Source: an uncultured Lachnospiraceae bacterium | GTDB taxonomy: Bacteria; Bacillota; Clostridia; Lachnospirales; Lachnospiraceae | Reading direction: 5' to 3' | Assembly: GCA_902781505.1 (NCBI GenBank) | Contig: CACZJL010000003.1 | Coordinates: forward strand, 62,001-126,000 | DNA length: 64,000 bases | In this document: in pieces, positions 43,207 to 52,685 of the stretch | How positions within the stretch are numbered: position 1 is the first letter of the stretch | Layout of the letters: the number at the start of each line of letters is the position of its first letter | Program-made: the position numbers and the translations under genes | Notes under the pieces: generated by a model | What the model was told of the DNA's origin: nothing | Seen by the model: the letters and a program-made list of their open reading frames with translations, nothing else | Databases searched by the model: none

Positions 43207-44895
43207 TTAATCAAGAATACTGATTGTACGAATCAGTTCATCTACAGTAGTAATTCCCTGCTTAACCAGTTCACGGCCATGCTGAATCATTGGAACATAT
43301 CCACTTTCCTTTACGCACTTACGAAGCTCCGGCTTTGTATATCCATCCGTAATCAGATCTCGAAGTGCACTGTTAATCAACAGTACCTCGAATACACCAC
43401 AACGGCCACGATAGCCGGTACCAAAGCAGGACTGACATCCCTCGCCCTTGTAGAATGTATAGTTCTCAGGATCCTTAATACCAACAATATCCAGTGCTGT
43501 TGCATCCGGATGTACTTCCTTCTTACAAGCAGGACAGATACGTCTTGGAAGTCGCTGAGCGATAATTCCTCGAACGGCACCTGCGATTAAGTATGGTTCA
43601 ACACCCATATCCTTTAATCGGTCAAGAGCCGAAACTGCATCTTCTGTATGGATTGTAGAAATAACCAGGTGACCTGTCATAGCGGCTCTCATGGCGATTT
43701 CAGCGGTCTCACCGTCTCGAATTTCTCCGATACCAATGATATCAGGATCCTGACGCAGGCAGGAACGAAGTGCTGCCGAGAATGTCATTCCGATTTTTTC
43801 ATTAATCTGACACTGCGTGATACCCTCCATCTGGAATTCGACTGGATCTTCCAGTGTAATCATGTTTACTTCTTCAGAAACCATCTCTCGAATTAAGGTG
43901 TACATTGTAGATGTCTTACCGGATCCGGTAGGACCTACGATCAGGATAACACCTGAAGTATTCTTTAAGAGACGATCAATTTTTACATTATCTTCTTCTG
44001 TAATACCGATAGCATGACGGGAAAGCATTCCTTCATCACGGGACAGAATTCGAAGTACAACCTTCTCACCATGAATAGTAGGAAGTGTATTCAAACGTAA
44101 ATCGATATCCTTGGCACCAACTCGAACAAGGGCACGTCCATCCTGAGGAATACGACGTTCCGAAATATCCATACCGGACATAACCTTGAATCTGGAAATA
44201 ACGGCTGCCTGTAATTCCTTTGGGATTGTCAGAACCTTGGTAAGTCGACCATCGACACGGAGACGAACAATCATTTCCTTATCACCTGGCTCGACGTGAA
44301 TATCAGAAGCCTTTTCAGAAATCGCACGTTCAATAATAGAGTTAACAAGACGAACAGTAGGAGCTGCATCAGTAGCTGATGTATCTACAGCCTGTTGCTT
44401 TGTTCTGTTGGAGTCATCCGTCAGAGTTCCCTCTTCCTTCATCTGCTCCATCGCCTTAGACGCACCTTCATTTTCATACACTTCAGTCAGTGCATGCTTA
44501 ATTGCATCTGTGTAGGCAATTAAAGGAATTACCTTTTTTTTAGAAGCATTACGAACGCTCTCAATTGCAACGAAGTTCATCGGATCTTCCATTGCAAGGT
44601 AGAGGTTATCACCTTCAATTCTTACAGGAATAACACGTTCCTTACGTGCGATTGCCTTTGGAACAAACTGTGTTAAGCCTGGGTCAATATGCGTACTTGC
44701 TAAATCAATGAACTCGATTCCCATCTGCTTACAGAGAGTTTCAATCAACTGAGCTTCTGTAATAAATTTCTCTTTAACAAGGATTGTACCAAGTCTTTCA
44801 TCGGTACCCTTCTTTATTTCAAGAGCCTTACTTAACTGCTCTTCAGTGAGAATACCAGCATCGATGAGCATCTCACCTAGTCTCTTATACTTCAT
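43207..44895 (-). CDS. pilB: pilus extension ATPase PilB
   Basis: This 562-residue GspE-family ATPase powers pilus polymerisation. An N-terminal MshEN-like domain (~1-150, a known c-di-GMP-binding fold in some homologues) leads to the ATPase core. The core has IVGPTGSGKTSTMYTL (Walker A, ~320), TLEDPVEFQMEGITQ, DIIGIGEIRDGETAE and TGHLVISTIHTEDAV. The zinc motif RICPACKKE with CQSCFGTGYRGR is PilB-type. Whether the MshEN ligand residues are kept was not checked. It is 24 bases upstream of pilT. Confidence 0.96.
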   Translation of the reverse strand: MKYKRLGEMLIDAGILTEEQLSKALEIKKGTDERLGTILVKEKFITEAQLIETLCKQMGIEFIDLASTHIDPGLTQFVPKAIARKERVIPVRIEGDNLYLAMEDPMNFVAIESVRNASKKKVIPLIAYTDAIKHALTEVYENEGASKAMEQMKEEGTLTDDSNRTKQQAVDTSATDAAPTVRLVNSIIERAISEKASDIHVEPGDKEMIVRLRVDGRLTKVLTIPKELQAAVISRFKVMSGMDISERRIPQDGRALVRVGAKDIDLRLNTLPTIHGEKVVLRILSRDEGMLSRHAIGITEEDNVKIDRLLKNTSGVILIVGPTGSGKTSTMYTLIREMVSEEVNMITLEDPVEFQMEGITQCQINEKIGMTFSAALRSCLRQDPDIIGIGEIRDGETAEIAMRAAMTGHLVISTIHTEDAVSALDRLKDMGVEPYLIAGAVRGIIAQRLPRRICPACKKEVHPDATALDIVGIKDPENYTFYKGEGCQSCFGTGYRGRCGVFEVLLINSALRDLITDGYTKPELRKCVKESGYVPMIQHGRELVKQGITTVDELIRTISILD

Positions 44896-44971
44896 GTGTA
44901 ACTTACCTTTCTGCCATAGTTATAATTTCAAAAAAGAGGAAGTGTAAATCAGTTTTTTTGTCAGAGATGCA

Positions 44972-45505
44972 TTATGCATAGCTCTTAACAGCAATATACT
45001 GATCATCGCCAACCTGTGAGCCATCTTTTTTCATAATTCGAACCGTGAAATAATATACATTACCTGACACTTTAATGTCCTTTAATTCTGCACGAAGCCC
45101 GCTTGAATTAGTTTTTGATGTAACCAGCGGAAGCGTACCATTTACCATAATACCGGCGGAAGCGCTGTTATCATAATACATCTGATAGCCACGATCTTTA
45201 CTGTAACACATAAACTTCAAATCTTTGATATTAGAACCCGTCACACCATCCCAGGTATAAACTGTTCCCTGTGACACCGTGCTTAATGCACTGGCTTCTC
45301 TTAAATCTGACTTAATCGTATAGATTGTTGTAGACATCAAAACCTGTGCTTCAGAACGTATCGTTATATTTTCATAGCAGTTACGAATGACATTAACTCC
45401 GGCACCGACAGCAGACAGCACTATCGACATCAAAAGGACTGTCATCATCAACTCGCTTAGTGAAAACCCAGCTGTCGATTTCAGTTTTTTCAGCATCTTT
45501 TTCAT
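44972..45505 (-). CDS. minor pilin-like protein, PilW/ComGF type
   Basis: This 177-residue prepilin has a basic leader ending KSTAG^FSLSELMMTVLLMSIVLSA, with Glu at +5 and a long hydrophobic helix. A beta-rich domain of ~130 residues follows. I use ATG 45505 because AAAGGTGGG is six bases upstream. The third of three minor pilin-like genes at the head of the T4P operon, it probably helps prime pilus assembly. Confidence 0.82.
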   Translation of the reverse strand: MKKMLKKLKSTAGFSLSELMMTVLLMSIVLSAVGAGVNVIRNCYENITIRSEAQVLMSTTIYTIKSDLREASALSTVSQGTVYTWDGVTGSNIKDLKFMCYSKDRGYQMYYDNSASAGIMVNGTLPLVTSKTNSSGLRAELKDIKVSGNVYYFTVRIMKKDGSQVGDDQYIAVKSYA

Positions 45506-45516
45506 ATTTCCCACCT

Positions 45517-45897
45517 TTAATTCTGTCCAAATGAATAATTTTGTATCGTATCGCCGTCTTTAATTAAATAGACTTTAATTGGAATGGATGAATTTAATGT
45601 TCCAGGATTCATCTGCTGAACCGTTCCGTACTGGCCTACCAGTGCAATTCCTCCAGTAACATTCTCTACTGTTGTACCTGATGTCGGAAGAAGAGCAAGG
45701 CCATTTGATTCCAGCGCATTTTGTCTGTCATAGTTTTGCTTCATTGTAGATCCGCTGGTCTGTACAATATGGACAGAAGTCTGAATAACTGTTCCAAGCA
45801 TAATAGTCGCAAATCCAATAACGAATGTACTTGCAAGCACTTCCGTGAGCGACTCACCTCTGTTAGATTTTAATTTTGATTTAATTCTGTTTAACAC
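45517..45897 (-). CDS. minor pilin-like protein, PilV/GspI type
   Basis: This ~126-residue protein has a basic N-terminus followed by NRG^ESLTEVLASTFVIGFATIM. Mature position +1 would be Glu or, with a shifted reading, the site is atypical, as in many PilV/PilX-like minor pilins. The body contains NYDRQNALESNGLALL. I choose the GTG at 45897 because GGAGGGG lies just upstream. The longer frame runs back into the preceding gene. It lies 19 bases after the PilX-like gene. Confidence 0.7.
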   Translation of the reverse strand: MLNRIKSKLKSNRGESLTEVLASTFVIGFATIMLGTVIQTSVHIVQTSGSTMKQNYDRQNALESNGLALLPTSGTTVENVTGGIALVGQYGTVQQMNPGTLNSSIPIKVYLIKDGDTIQNYSFGQN

Positions 45898-45916
45898 CCT
45901 GCATCCCCTCCAGTCA

Positions 45917-46729
45917 TTAATAAATCTGAGCCATTGTCCATTCAATCTGAATTGAGTATCTTGTACCCCATTCAGGCTGAGCTCCACCCATATCTACAAG
46001 AACCTGGTCTTTATTGATGTGAGTTGCCGCTCTGAGAATCAAATTCTTTGTAACGCCACTTCCATTGTCCTTAATTACAAACATAATGTCATATGGATAA
46101 TGTTCCACTCCATCAAAGCTGGTCGCAGCAGTCACATGCTTAGAAAACATGTAAAATGTAATATCAGAAGAATTACCAAGAGCAGTTCCGGTATCAGTAG
46201 TTGGCGTAAATGTCAGCTTGCTGACTTTATAGGCGTTGTAATCAATAAAGTTCTGCGTCTGACCGGCATCTTTTACATCAGGCGTATTCACACCTTTTGC
46301 ATCTTTTTCATAATGCTTGTGAGGATTGTTATAGGTCCATACCTCTTCTACAGCGGCATCCAGAAGATCTGCAAGAGCTCTGTCCGGTGTAACATTCTTT
46401 CCGGAATAAGGTCCCCAAAAGTATGTATTATCTTCGTAAGAAACATTCGTGTGTCCTACAGCGGAGATAGAAGCCTCATCACGAAGAACCATGCTTCCGT
46501 TGTACAGATAATGATTATTAATAATTTCATCTCGAATGGAATTCGCCATCGAAAGGATAGCATATTCACCGTTTCCTGCTACTTCTGAGTTAGAAACTGC
46601 ACCTGCTGCGGTTGACGCAGCACCTAAGATGATGGCACCAAACACGGCACACATCATAAAGAATAATAAGGCAAGAATTAACGAAGCGCCTCTTGTAGAT
46701 TTTAACTTTCTTAATACCCGTTTCTTCAT
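45917..46729 (-). CDS. minor pilin-like protein, PilX/GspK type
   Basis: This 270-residue protein has a basic N-terminus and STRG^ASLILALLFFMMCAVFGAII. It lacks the +5 Glu, as GspK/PilX-type tip proteins do. A large extracellular domain follows. It is the first gene of the T4P operon. I start at ATG 46729 behind GGGGAG. A TTG six codons upstream overlaps that site. A 7-bp hairpin GTATTTC/GAAATAC (46753-46771) lies just before the ribosome site and could affect translation. The tip role is by analogy only. Confidence 0.75.
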   Translation of the reverse strand: MKKRVLRKLKSTRGASLILALLFFMMCAVFGAIILGAASTAAGAVSNSEVAGNGEYAILSMANSIRDEIINNHYLYNGSMVLRDEASISAVGHTNVSYEDNTYFWGPYSGKNVTPDRALADLLDAAVEEVWTYNNPHKHYEKDAKGVNTPDVKDAGQTQNFIDYNAYKVSKLTFTPTTDTGTALGNSSDITFYMFSKHVTAATSFDGVEHYPYDIMFVIKDNGSGVTKNLILRAATHINKDQVLVDMGGAQPEWGTRYSIQIEWTMAQIY

Positions 46730-46852
46730 CGCTGTAAAACTCCCCAATTCCAGTATTTCAGCGCGAAATACTTAATTTTTAAAGTAAACTGATGTGCTTA
46801 AGGGCACGACTCTCAGGCACATACATTCCCAAGTTATAATTAAACTAGATTA

Positions 46853-46881
46853 ATTATAGAGTTTCAGTCCGCATTTTTCAA
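46853..46881 (-). promoter_or_regulatory. promoter of minor pilin-pilB-pilT-pilC operon
   Basis: TTGAAA and perfect TATAAT are separated by 17 bases. A ~115-base leader contains an ATGTGC/GCACAT inverted repeat and a second small hairpin before the ribosome site. Confidence 0.75.
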
Positions 46882-47028
46882 GCAAATACGCAAATAAAAA
46901 AGCTCTTACATCACCATTTTTTCTACAAATTAGCTAATTTGCAGTATCTTGCTGTGATTCCGTTTTGGAATCTTCGAAAACTTTTAAGAAATTGCAGGCC
47001 CGTTTCCCGCCCGCACTGCGAATAAAGC

Positions 47029-47069
47029 AAAAAACCTCCGCGATTTGTTCAATAAACAAGCCGTGGAGG
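47029..47069 (-). terminator. terminator of upp
   Basis: CCTCCACGGCTTGTT pairs imperfectly with GAACAAATCGCGGAGG, followed by TTTTTTG on the minus strand. Confidence 0.8.
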
Positions 47070-47109
47070 ATTCATCATTTGTCTGGAATTGTCAATCTCT
47101 GTCTTAGAA

Positions 47110-47754
47110 TTACTTCGTACCAAAGATTCTGTCGCCTGCGTCACCGAGACCCGGGCAGATGTAAGCATCTTCGTTTAAGCAACGGTCGAGCTGGCCGATG
47201 TAAAGCTGGATGTCAGGATGCGCTTCCATCAGCTTATCAACGCCTTCCGGTGCTGCGATGATGCACATAAACTTAATCTTCTTTGCGCCATGCTTCTTCA
47301 ACATCTCGATTGCAGCGATAGCAGAACCGCCTGTAGCAAGCATAGGATCTGTTACAACAACCTGTCTCTCTCCGATGAAATCAGGAAGCTTGCAGTAGTA
47401 CTCGTGTGGCTCATGAGTTTCCGGATCACGGAATAAACCGATGTGACCAACCTTCGCTGTTGGAACAAGATCAAGAACACCCTCAACCATGCCAAGACCT
47501 GCACGAAGGATTGGGATAACTGCCATCTTTTTACCTGCAATCATAGGTGTCATGCAAGTTTCGATTGGTGTCTCCACCTCAACATCCTCAACAGGAAGAT
47601 CAGCAAGTGCCTCATAGCTGATGAGCATTCCGATTTCCTCAACGAGTGTACGGAATTCATTTGTACCAGTAGCCTTATCGCGGAGTCTGGAGATCTTGTG
47701 CTTAATCAGCGGATGCTCCATAACCGTTACATTTTCCATATTCTTGTAATGCAT
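47110..47754 (-). CDS. upp: uracil phosphoribosyltransferase
   Basis: This 214-residue type I PRTase converts uracil and PRPP to UMP (pyrimidine salvage, cytoplasm). It starts [20 protein letters not shown]. The PRPP loop [20 protein letters not shown] (~128) and the uracil-binding C-terminal [15 protein letters not shown] are both present. Length is standard. It is a single gene with its own promoter and terminator, next to but not part of the T4P operon. Confidence 0.97.
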   Translation of the reverse strand: MHYKNMENVTVMEHPLIKHKISRLRDKATGTNEFRTLVEEIGMLISYEALADLPVEDVEVETPIETCMTPMIAGKKMAVIPILRAGLGMVEGVLDLVPTAKVGHIGLFRDPETHEPHEYYCKLPDFIGERQVVVTDPMLATGGSAIAAIEMLKKHGAKKIKFMCIIAAPEGVDKLMEAHPDIQLYIGQLDRCLNEDAYICPGLGDAGDRIFGTK

Positions 47755-47842
47755 TAATTTCCTCTTTCCGCCAGTTTACCACCGACTATATACTACGCTC
47801 CACATGGTATACATTTTAATACACTTCATTAGACCTTGGCAA

Positions 47843-47871
47843 AGGTTATTACTTCATCCACGATTTGTCAA
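47843..47871 (-). promoter_or_regulatory. promoter of upp
   Basis: Perfect TTGACA and TAACCT are separated by 17 bases. Confidence 0.55.
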
Positions 47872-47901
47872 CCACAAAAGGGCAGTTCATCGCGACGGAT
47901 T

Positions 47902-49914
47902 TTACTTTTCTGTCTTTTCTATAATTGTTCCGTCACGGTAGCATTGAATCAATTCGATAAGCTCCATAATGCGGTCGTCGCACTTTCTTCCGATGTCGGT
48001 ATCTCCAACCAGAATGCGGTGGCCGGAGTGCTCGACTGCCACCTGGCGGGAATCGATATCACGCTCATTTGCAATCGCATATTCCGTGGAGGTAAATGGT
48101 TCGTGACTCGTGAGCGAAAGGCCATAGGAATTGTAAGTCAACGTGTATCCTGCAATCCCCGTTTCCTTGTGGTAAGCCTTTGACAGGCCACCATCAATGA
48201 TAATCACCTTGCCTCCTGCCTTCACCGGATTCTCGCCCTCAATCGCATGAACCGGCACGTGGCCGTTGATAATCTTGCTCATTTCGCCGTGAAGAGAAAA
48301 CTCCTTCAAAATCTTATCCGCCGTCTCGACATTTGCCAGGAGACGGTAATACGGATTTTTCACTTCCTTATAGGTTTCCTTATCAGACAGGAAGTACCGC
48401 TCAAACGTTGCCATTTTGCTCCGTCCAAACAGTGGGCTGTCAGGCGCGCACCACAAATACCACAGGATATCCATGCCTTTAAGCTTCGCGTCGGCATCGG
48501 TCGCGACAAATGCCTTTCTCACATAGCTTTCAAGCACATCATACAGTTCTCTGCCCTTATAAACGCCATCATAGACCTTCACCTCGCGAAACGAACCGTC
48601 CTCATTCATCGGGATACAGCCATGATACAAAAGGTTGTTGTTATAAATCTTATACAGACTGCCTTTCTTCAACAGGAAACGCATGTGACTCTTCAGCTTC
48701 TCGCAATTCTTAAAGCTACGGGCAAGATGCGCCATCACTTCCTGCTCTCTTTCCGAGAATGCGTACGGATCAGCTGGATTCACACTCGGCAAGTTCGTAT
48801 CCTTTAATTCATAGAGCTTGCCGTCAATTTCAATCGTTGCCTTTAAGGCCGCCGAATCAGCACCAGTCACACTGCAATCACCGGTCGCTGTCTCAAACCG
48901 AATCTTATCAAGAAGCAGTCTGTCATCCAGACCAAACTCCGGCCGGCGTCTGATTACCTGCCCTTCCGCCTTAAACTGCATGATGGTGATGGCTTTCTGC
49001 ATCTTCATTGCAAGTTTCGTCTCATATTCACCGCGCTTGCTCTCCCCTTTTATGGCAAATGCCTCGCACAGGTCATTTCTGTATACTTCCATGGCGTAGG
49101 TCGCAAGCGGCACCATGTTGATGCCGTAACCATCCTCCAAAATATCTAAATTACCGTAACGGAGAGAATTGCGAATTACATTTGCCATGCAGGCATAGGA
49201 CCCCAACGACGCACCCATCCACACAACATCATGATTGCCCCACTGAATATCCACAGAATGGTAATTCATCAGCGTATCCATGATAAAATGCGGGCCAGGG
49301 CCCCTGTCATAAATGTCGCCGATGACATGCAAATGATCAATAACAAGGCGCTGAATCAACTCGGATAACGCAATAATAAAGTCATCCGCGCAGTCAAGCA
49401 TCAGAATCGTATTAATGATGGAATCATAGTAAGCCTCTTTATTTAAGACCTCCGGCTTCTCCGTAATCAGCTCCTCAATGACATACGCATATTCCTTCGG
49501 CAGTGCCTTACGGACCTTCGAGCGGGTATACTTTGACGAAACCGTTTTACACACATCAATCAGACGATAGAGCGTCACCTTGTACCAGTTATTCATGTCC
49601 TTGCCGGACTCCTTCTCCATCTCAAGTCGCTCACGCGGATAATAAATCAGCGTCGCAAGCGCCCTCTTTTCAGGCGTCTCGAGCGTATGTCCGAACACGT
49701 CATCAATCTTCTTTCTGACCGCCCCCGAACCATTCTTCAGAACATGATTAAACGCCTCGTATTCCCCGTGAATATCGCTCAAGAAATGCTCCGTTCCCTT
49801 TGGCAAATGCATGATCGCCTGCAGGTTGATGATTTCCGTGCTGGCCTGTGACACACTTTTAAATGTCTCTGACAGCTGTTCCAAATAATGCAGTTTATTC
49901 TTATCTAATTCCAT
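47902..49914 (-). CDS. fbp: class III fructose-1,6-bisphosphatase
   Basis: This gluconeogenic enzyme dephosphorylates fructose-1,6-bisphosphate. At 670 residues with a calcineurin-like fold it matches the Firmicute class III type. Motifs are FLSDIHGEYEAFNHVL (~45), GDIYDRGPGPHFIMD (~195), QWGNHDVVWMGASLG (~220) and INGHVPVHAIEGENP (~540). I start at MELDKNKLHYLEQL behind GGAGGAAGCTCC. The 40-codon upstream extension looks like untranslated leader. It lies divergent from the hemolysin III-like gene. Confidence 0.95.
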   Translation of the reverse strand: MELDKNKLHYLEQLSETFKSVSQASTEIINLQAIMHLPKGTEHFLSDIHGEYEAFNHVLKNGSGAVRKKIDDVFGHTLETPEKRALATLIYYPRERLEMEKESGKDMNNWYKVTLYRLIDVCKTVSSKYTRSKVRKALPKEYAYVIEELITEKPEVLNKEAYYDSIINTILMLDCADDFIIALSELIQRLVIDHLHVIGDIYDRGPGPHFIMDTLMNYHSVDIQWGNHDVVWMGASLGSYACMANVIRNSLRYGNLDILEDGYGINMVPLATYAMEVYRNDLCEAFAIKGESKRGEYETKLAMKMQKAITIMQFKAEGQVIRRRPEFGLDDRLLLDKIRFETATGDCSVTGADSAALKATIEIDGKLYELKDTNLPSVNPADPYAFSEREQEVMAHLARSFKNCEKLKSHMRFLLKKGSLYKIYNNNLLYHGCIPMNEDGSFREVKVYDGVYKGRELYDVLESYVRKAFVATDADAKLKGMDILWYLWCAPDSPLFGRSKMATFERYFLSDKETYKEVKNPYYRLLANVETADKILKEFSLHGEMSKIINGHVPVHAIEGENPVKAGGKVIIIDGGLSKAYHKETGIAGYTLTYNSYGLSLTSHEPFTSTEYAIANERDIDSRQVAVEHSGHRILVGDTDIGRKCDDRIMELIELIQCYRDGTIIEKTEK

Positions 49915-50184
49915 GGAGCTTCCTCCTTGTCCTACTTTCATTTTTCCTGCACACCGACCCTCTTCGCCTGCGCCGGCCGAACATAATAGTATTATAGCAG
50001 CTCCAACGCACTTCTTAAAGAATTTTATATTCACACTTGCATTTCATAACTTCGTGATGTATTATCATTTAATCGAGATATAGTTTTGAATACTACATAT
50101 CAAAGTTTTAATTTACACATCGCATGTTATGCGCCAGACTGATAAGTTTTTACGAATCTAAGGCTACGCAGAAAGGGGATTATT

Positions 50185-51015
50185 ATGGCACAGACAATTT
50201 TGAATCATCAAGATTTCATAATAGAAGACGAACTCAGCACAGCGGCAGCTAATGTTGCTCAAACTGCTGCGAACATGGCCGTTGCCGCACAAACTGCTGC
50301 CAGACGTACTTCGGAAGCATTTGATAACGCCAGAGTTCATTCTAAGACACGAAAAAAATTCCGCATCAAAGATCCTGGCAGCGCCATCACACATGGCATC
50401 GGTTTTCTTTTAGCCGCCATCGGAGCTGCTCCGATTATCTCAAAAGCTGCCCATACAGGAAGTACACTGACAACTGTCAGCATTACTATCTTCATTGCAA
50501 GCATGATGCTCCTCTACTTAGCAAGCACCACATACCACACTGTAGACAGCTCAGAACTCGTAAATCGCTCTCTTCAGAAATTTGACCACATGGCCATCTA
50601 CCTTCTGATTGCAGGGACCTACACACCGATTTGTCTTGTAGCTTTAAACAACCGTGTCGGACACAGACTGTTCCTCTTTGTCTGGGGAATCGCAATTCTT
50701 GGCATGATTTTCAACCTTGCCTGGATTTCCTGTCCGAAGTGGCTCTCCTCCGTGCTTTACATCACACTCGGCTGGGCAGTCATGTTCACCTTTAAGGATG
50801 TCATTGCTGCAATCCCTGTAACTGCATTCTACTGGCTCTTAGCCGGCGGAATCATCTATACCGTTGGCGGTGTAATCTACGCATTAAAACTGCCAATCTT
50901 TAAAAATCTGCCAGACAGCTTCGGCAACCACGAAATCTTCCATTGCTTTGTTTGTGGCGGAAGTTTCTGTCACTACATGATGATTCTCATGTTCGTTGCC
51001 GGAATAGCAGCCTGA
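50185..51015 (+). CDS. hemolysin III family (PAQR-like) membrane protein
   Basis: This 276-residue protein has seven membrane helices from ~residue 68. It keeps the family residues SAITHGIGFLLA, STTYHTVDSS and the C-terminal HEIFHCFVCGGSFCHY. The His residues and the Asp/Ser group form a zinc-binding hydrolase-like site in PAQR proteins. The usual hlyIII length is ~215. The extra ~60 N-terminal residues are Ala-rich and helical (TAAANVAQTAANMAVAAQ) and resemble no targeting signal I know. Lytic activity should not be assumed. The gene ends at a clear terminator. Confidence 0.85.
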   Translation: MAQTILNHQDFIIEDELSTAAANVAQTAANMAVAAQTAARRTSEAFDNARVHSKTRKKFRIKDPGSAITHGIGFLLAAIGAAPIISKAAHTGSTLTTVSITIFIASMMLLYLASTTYHTVDSSELVNRSLQKFDHMAIYLLIAGTYTPICLVALNNRVGHRLFLFVWGIAILGMIFNLAWISCPKWLSSVLYITLGWAVMFTFKDVIAAIPVTAFYWLLAGGIIYTVGGVIYALKLPIFKNLPDSFGNHEIFHCFVCGGSFCHYMMILMFVAGIAA

Positions 51016-51062
51016 CGTCGGACCAGCTCCGACGAAGGTATCGGTTGTCCTGCCGCTCAGGC

Positions 51063-51099
51063 ACACTCCTGCAAGCGTTCTGCTTGTGGGAGTTTTTTT
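51063..51099 (+). terminator. terminator of hemolysin III-like gene
   Basis: ACTCCTGCAAGC pairs with GCTTGTGGGAGT, followed by seven T. Confidence 0.8.
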
Positions 51100-51136
51100 A
51101 ATTGTTTACATTTCATAGTGAATTTATGAAATTCTA

Positions 51137-51165
51137 TTGTAGGAGACAACTTCGTTGTGTATAAT
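51137..51165 (+). promoter_or_regulatory. promoter of Ltp-domain protein gene
   Basis: TTGTAG and perfect TATAAT are separated by 17 bases. The spacer holds an inverted repeat ACAAC-TTC-GTTGT that could be an operator. GGAGGGAGG follows ~35 bases later. Confidence 0.65.
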
Positions 51166-51212
51166 ACTAGTATAAGTGATTAACATTTCTACTCGGAGGG
51201 AGGTGTTATCGA

Positions 51213-52685
51213 ATGGGCACAAAAGACAAACGAGACAATAATCAGGCAACTGACCAGTACAATCCCTGGAATATTCACCTGGCAGATAATGGCGACGATC
51301 TTTCCGAGAAACTTTCCATACTGAACGAAGACACCGATGAACGTGTCTTAAATCAGGAAATTGCAGATGAAACTGCTGACGCGGCAAATGGATTCGGTTA
51401 TTACGGCGAAGACGGCAAGTTCTATGCGTACCGAACCGATGCAGAGGGATACTGGGATCAGAATAACGAATATCACTATTTCGAAGGTTATTATGATGAA
51501 AACGGTGACTATCACTACTATGCCGATGAAGGATTCGACCCTTCAACCGGCGACGGAACCGTTCACATTACAAGAGAAACCTTTATCGAGCCAAAATATC
51601 ACGGTCAGGACACAAGCCACTGGAACGTACAAGATTCTTCAACTTCCGCGGGTAATGAATCCTCCGTTCCAACAGGGCATGATGAAGTTCTTGACGCTGA
51701 CGCTTATGCCGCTCAGCTTGAGGCCTTAAACGAGGCACCTCATGTCGATGAAACCGAAGCAGAAGCTGACAGCAATGACGAATATGACGAGAAGTCTTCC
51801 GATTACGAAAGCATTCCCGAGGACAAAGAAGACCTCTCCCAGCTCACAGCAGAACAGCGACTCGCTCGCATGGCGAAAATCACGCAGCAGCGTTTTGAAG
51901 AGCGCCGCGCGAAATTTGATGAAATCGAAAAGCAAAAGAAAGCTCAGCAGGAAGAGGAACGTAAGCGCCGCGAAGAGGAAAATGCTCCAAAGCCTTTCAT
52001 CACTCCTGCTGCTAAATATTTGGCTGTGCCGTTTGTGGCTGCATTGATTTTTCTGATTGTATCGATTGTCCGTGGACTATCAAGCTACAACAAGCAGATT
52101 ATATCAATTAACCCAAATGTCACCGTGACCGGAGAACCAACACCTCTTCGTGAAGAGTATGAAAAGATGCTGGCCAAGCTGAGTGAAAATAATGATGATT
52201 CAAAAAAGCAGACCACTTCAGCTGACAGTCCGAACAAGACAACATCGTCCGGCAGCAACGCAATTGTAACAACATCGTCCGGCAGCAGTGCAATTGTAAC
52301 AACACCTGCTGATTCCGGCTCTTCCGGCAAATCATCCTACAGCACGATTGGTGATTATGATGAATTAATTGCCAATGCTACCGCCGGTGAAGCACATGCC
52401 TTGAACCGTGCACTCTTCTACCTCGAGAATTATCCATATTCCGAGGCTTCCTTAAGAGACCAGCTGCACATCTTAGATAGCTGCTCTGATGAAGAAACAG
52501 AATTTGCCCTGGAGCACTGCAAGGTAGACTGGAATGCAAATGCATTAACCAAGGCTAATAAATACCTTGAATTCAATCCATCTATCTCCCGCGAAATCTT
52601 ACAATCAACGCTCAAGTATGACCAGTACACACAAAGCCAGATAGCCTACGCGTTAACCCGCTGCAATGGAAGCTGGAACAAGTAA
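51213..52685 (+). CDS. membrane-anchored protein with C-terminal Ltp-family repeats
   Basis: This 490-residue protein has an acidic N-terminal region (~1-190) with a Tyr-rich segment (YFEGYYDENGDYHYYADEGF, ~90-110). A charged coiled coil (~205-262, KQKKAQQEEERKRREEE) precedes one membrane helix (~272-290). A Ser/Thr-rich stalk with a duplicated TSSGSxAIVTT (~325-365) follows. The last ~95 residues carry two helical units (ALNRALFYLENYPYSE, ALTKANKYLEFNPSI) each followed by a DWN/SWN motif, like the Ltp lipoprotein repeat family. Topology is inside N-terminus, outside C-terminus. There is no known function. It stands alone with its own promoter. Confidence 0.7.
   Translation: MGTKDKRDNNQATDQYNPWNIHLADNGDDLSEKLSILNEDTDERVLNQEIADETADAANGFGYYGEDGKFYAYRTDAEGYWDQNNEYHYFEGYYDENGDYHYYADEGFDPSTGDGTVHITRETFIEPKYHGQDTSHWNVQDSSTSAGNESSVPTGHDEVLDADAYAAQLEALNEAPHVDETEAEADSNDEYDEKSSDYESIPEDKEDLSQLTAEQRLARMAKITQQRFEERRAKFDEIEKQKKAQQEEERKRREEENAPKPFITPAAKYLAVPFVAALIFLIVSIVRGLSSYNKQIISINPNVTVTGEPTPLREEYEKMLAKLSENNDDSKKQTTSADSPNKTTSSGSNAIVTTSSGSSAIVTTPADSGSSGKSSYSTIGDYDELIANATAGEAHALNRALFYLENYPYSEASLRDQLHILDSCSDEETEFALEHCKVDWNANALTKANKYLEFNPSISREILQSTLKYDQYTQSQIAYALTRCNGSWNK

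Noticed and set aside
47836..48807. Plus-strand frames opposite fbp
   Set aside because: fbp carries all metallophosphatase motifs; the opposite frames are shadows.
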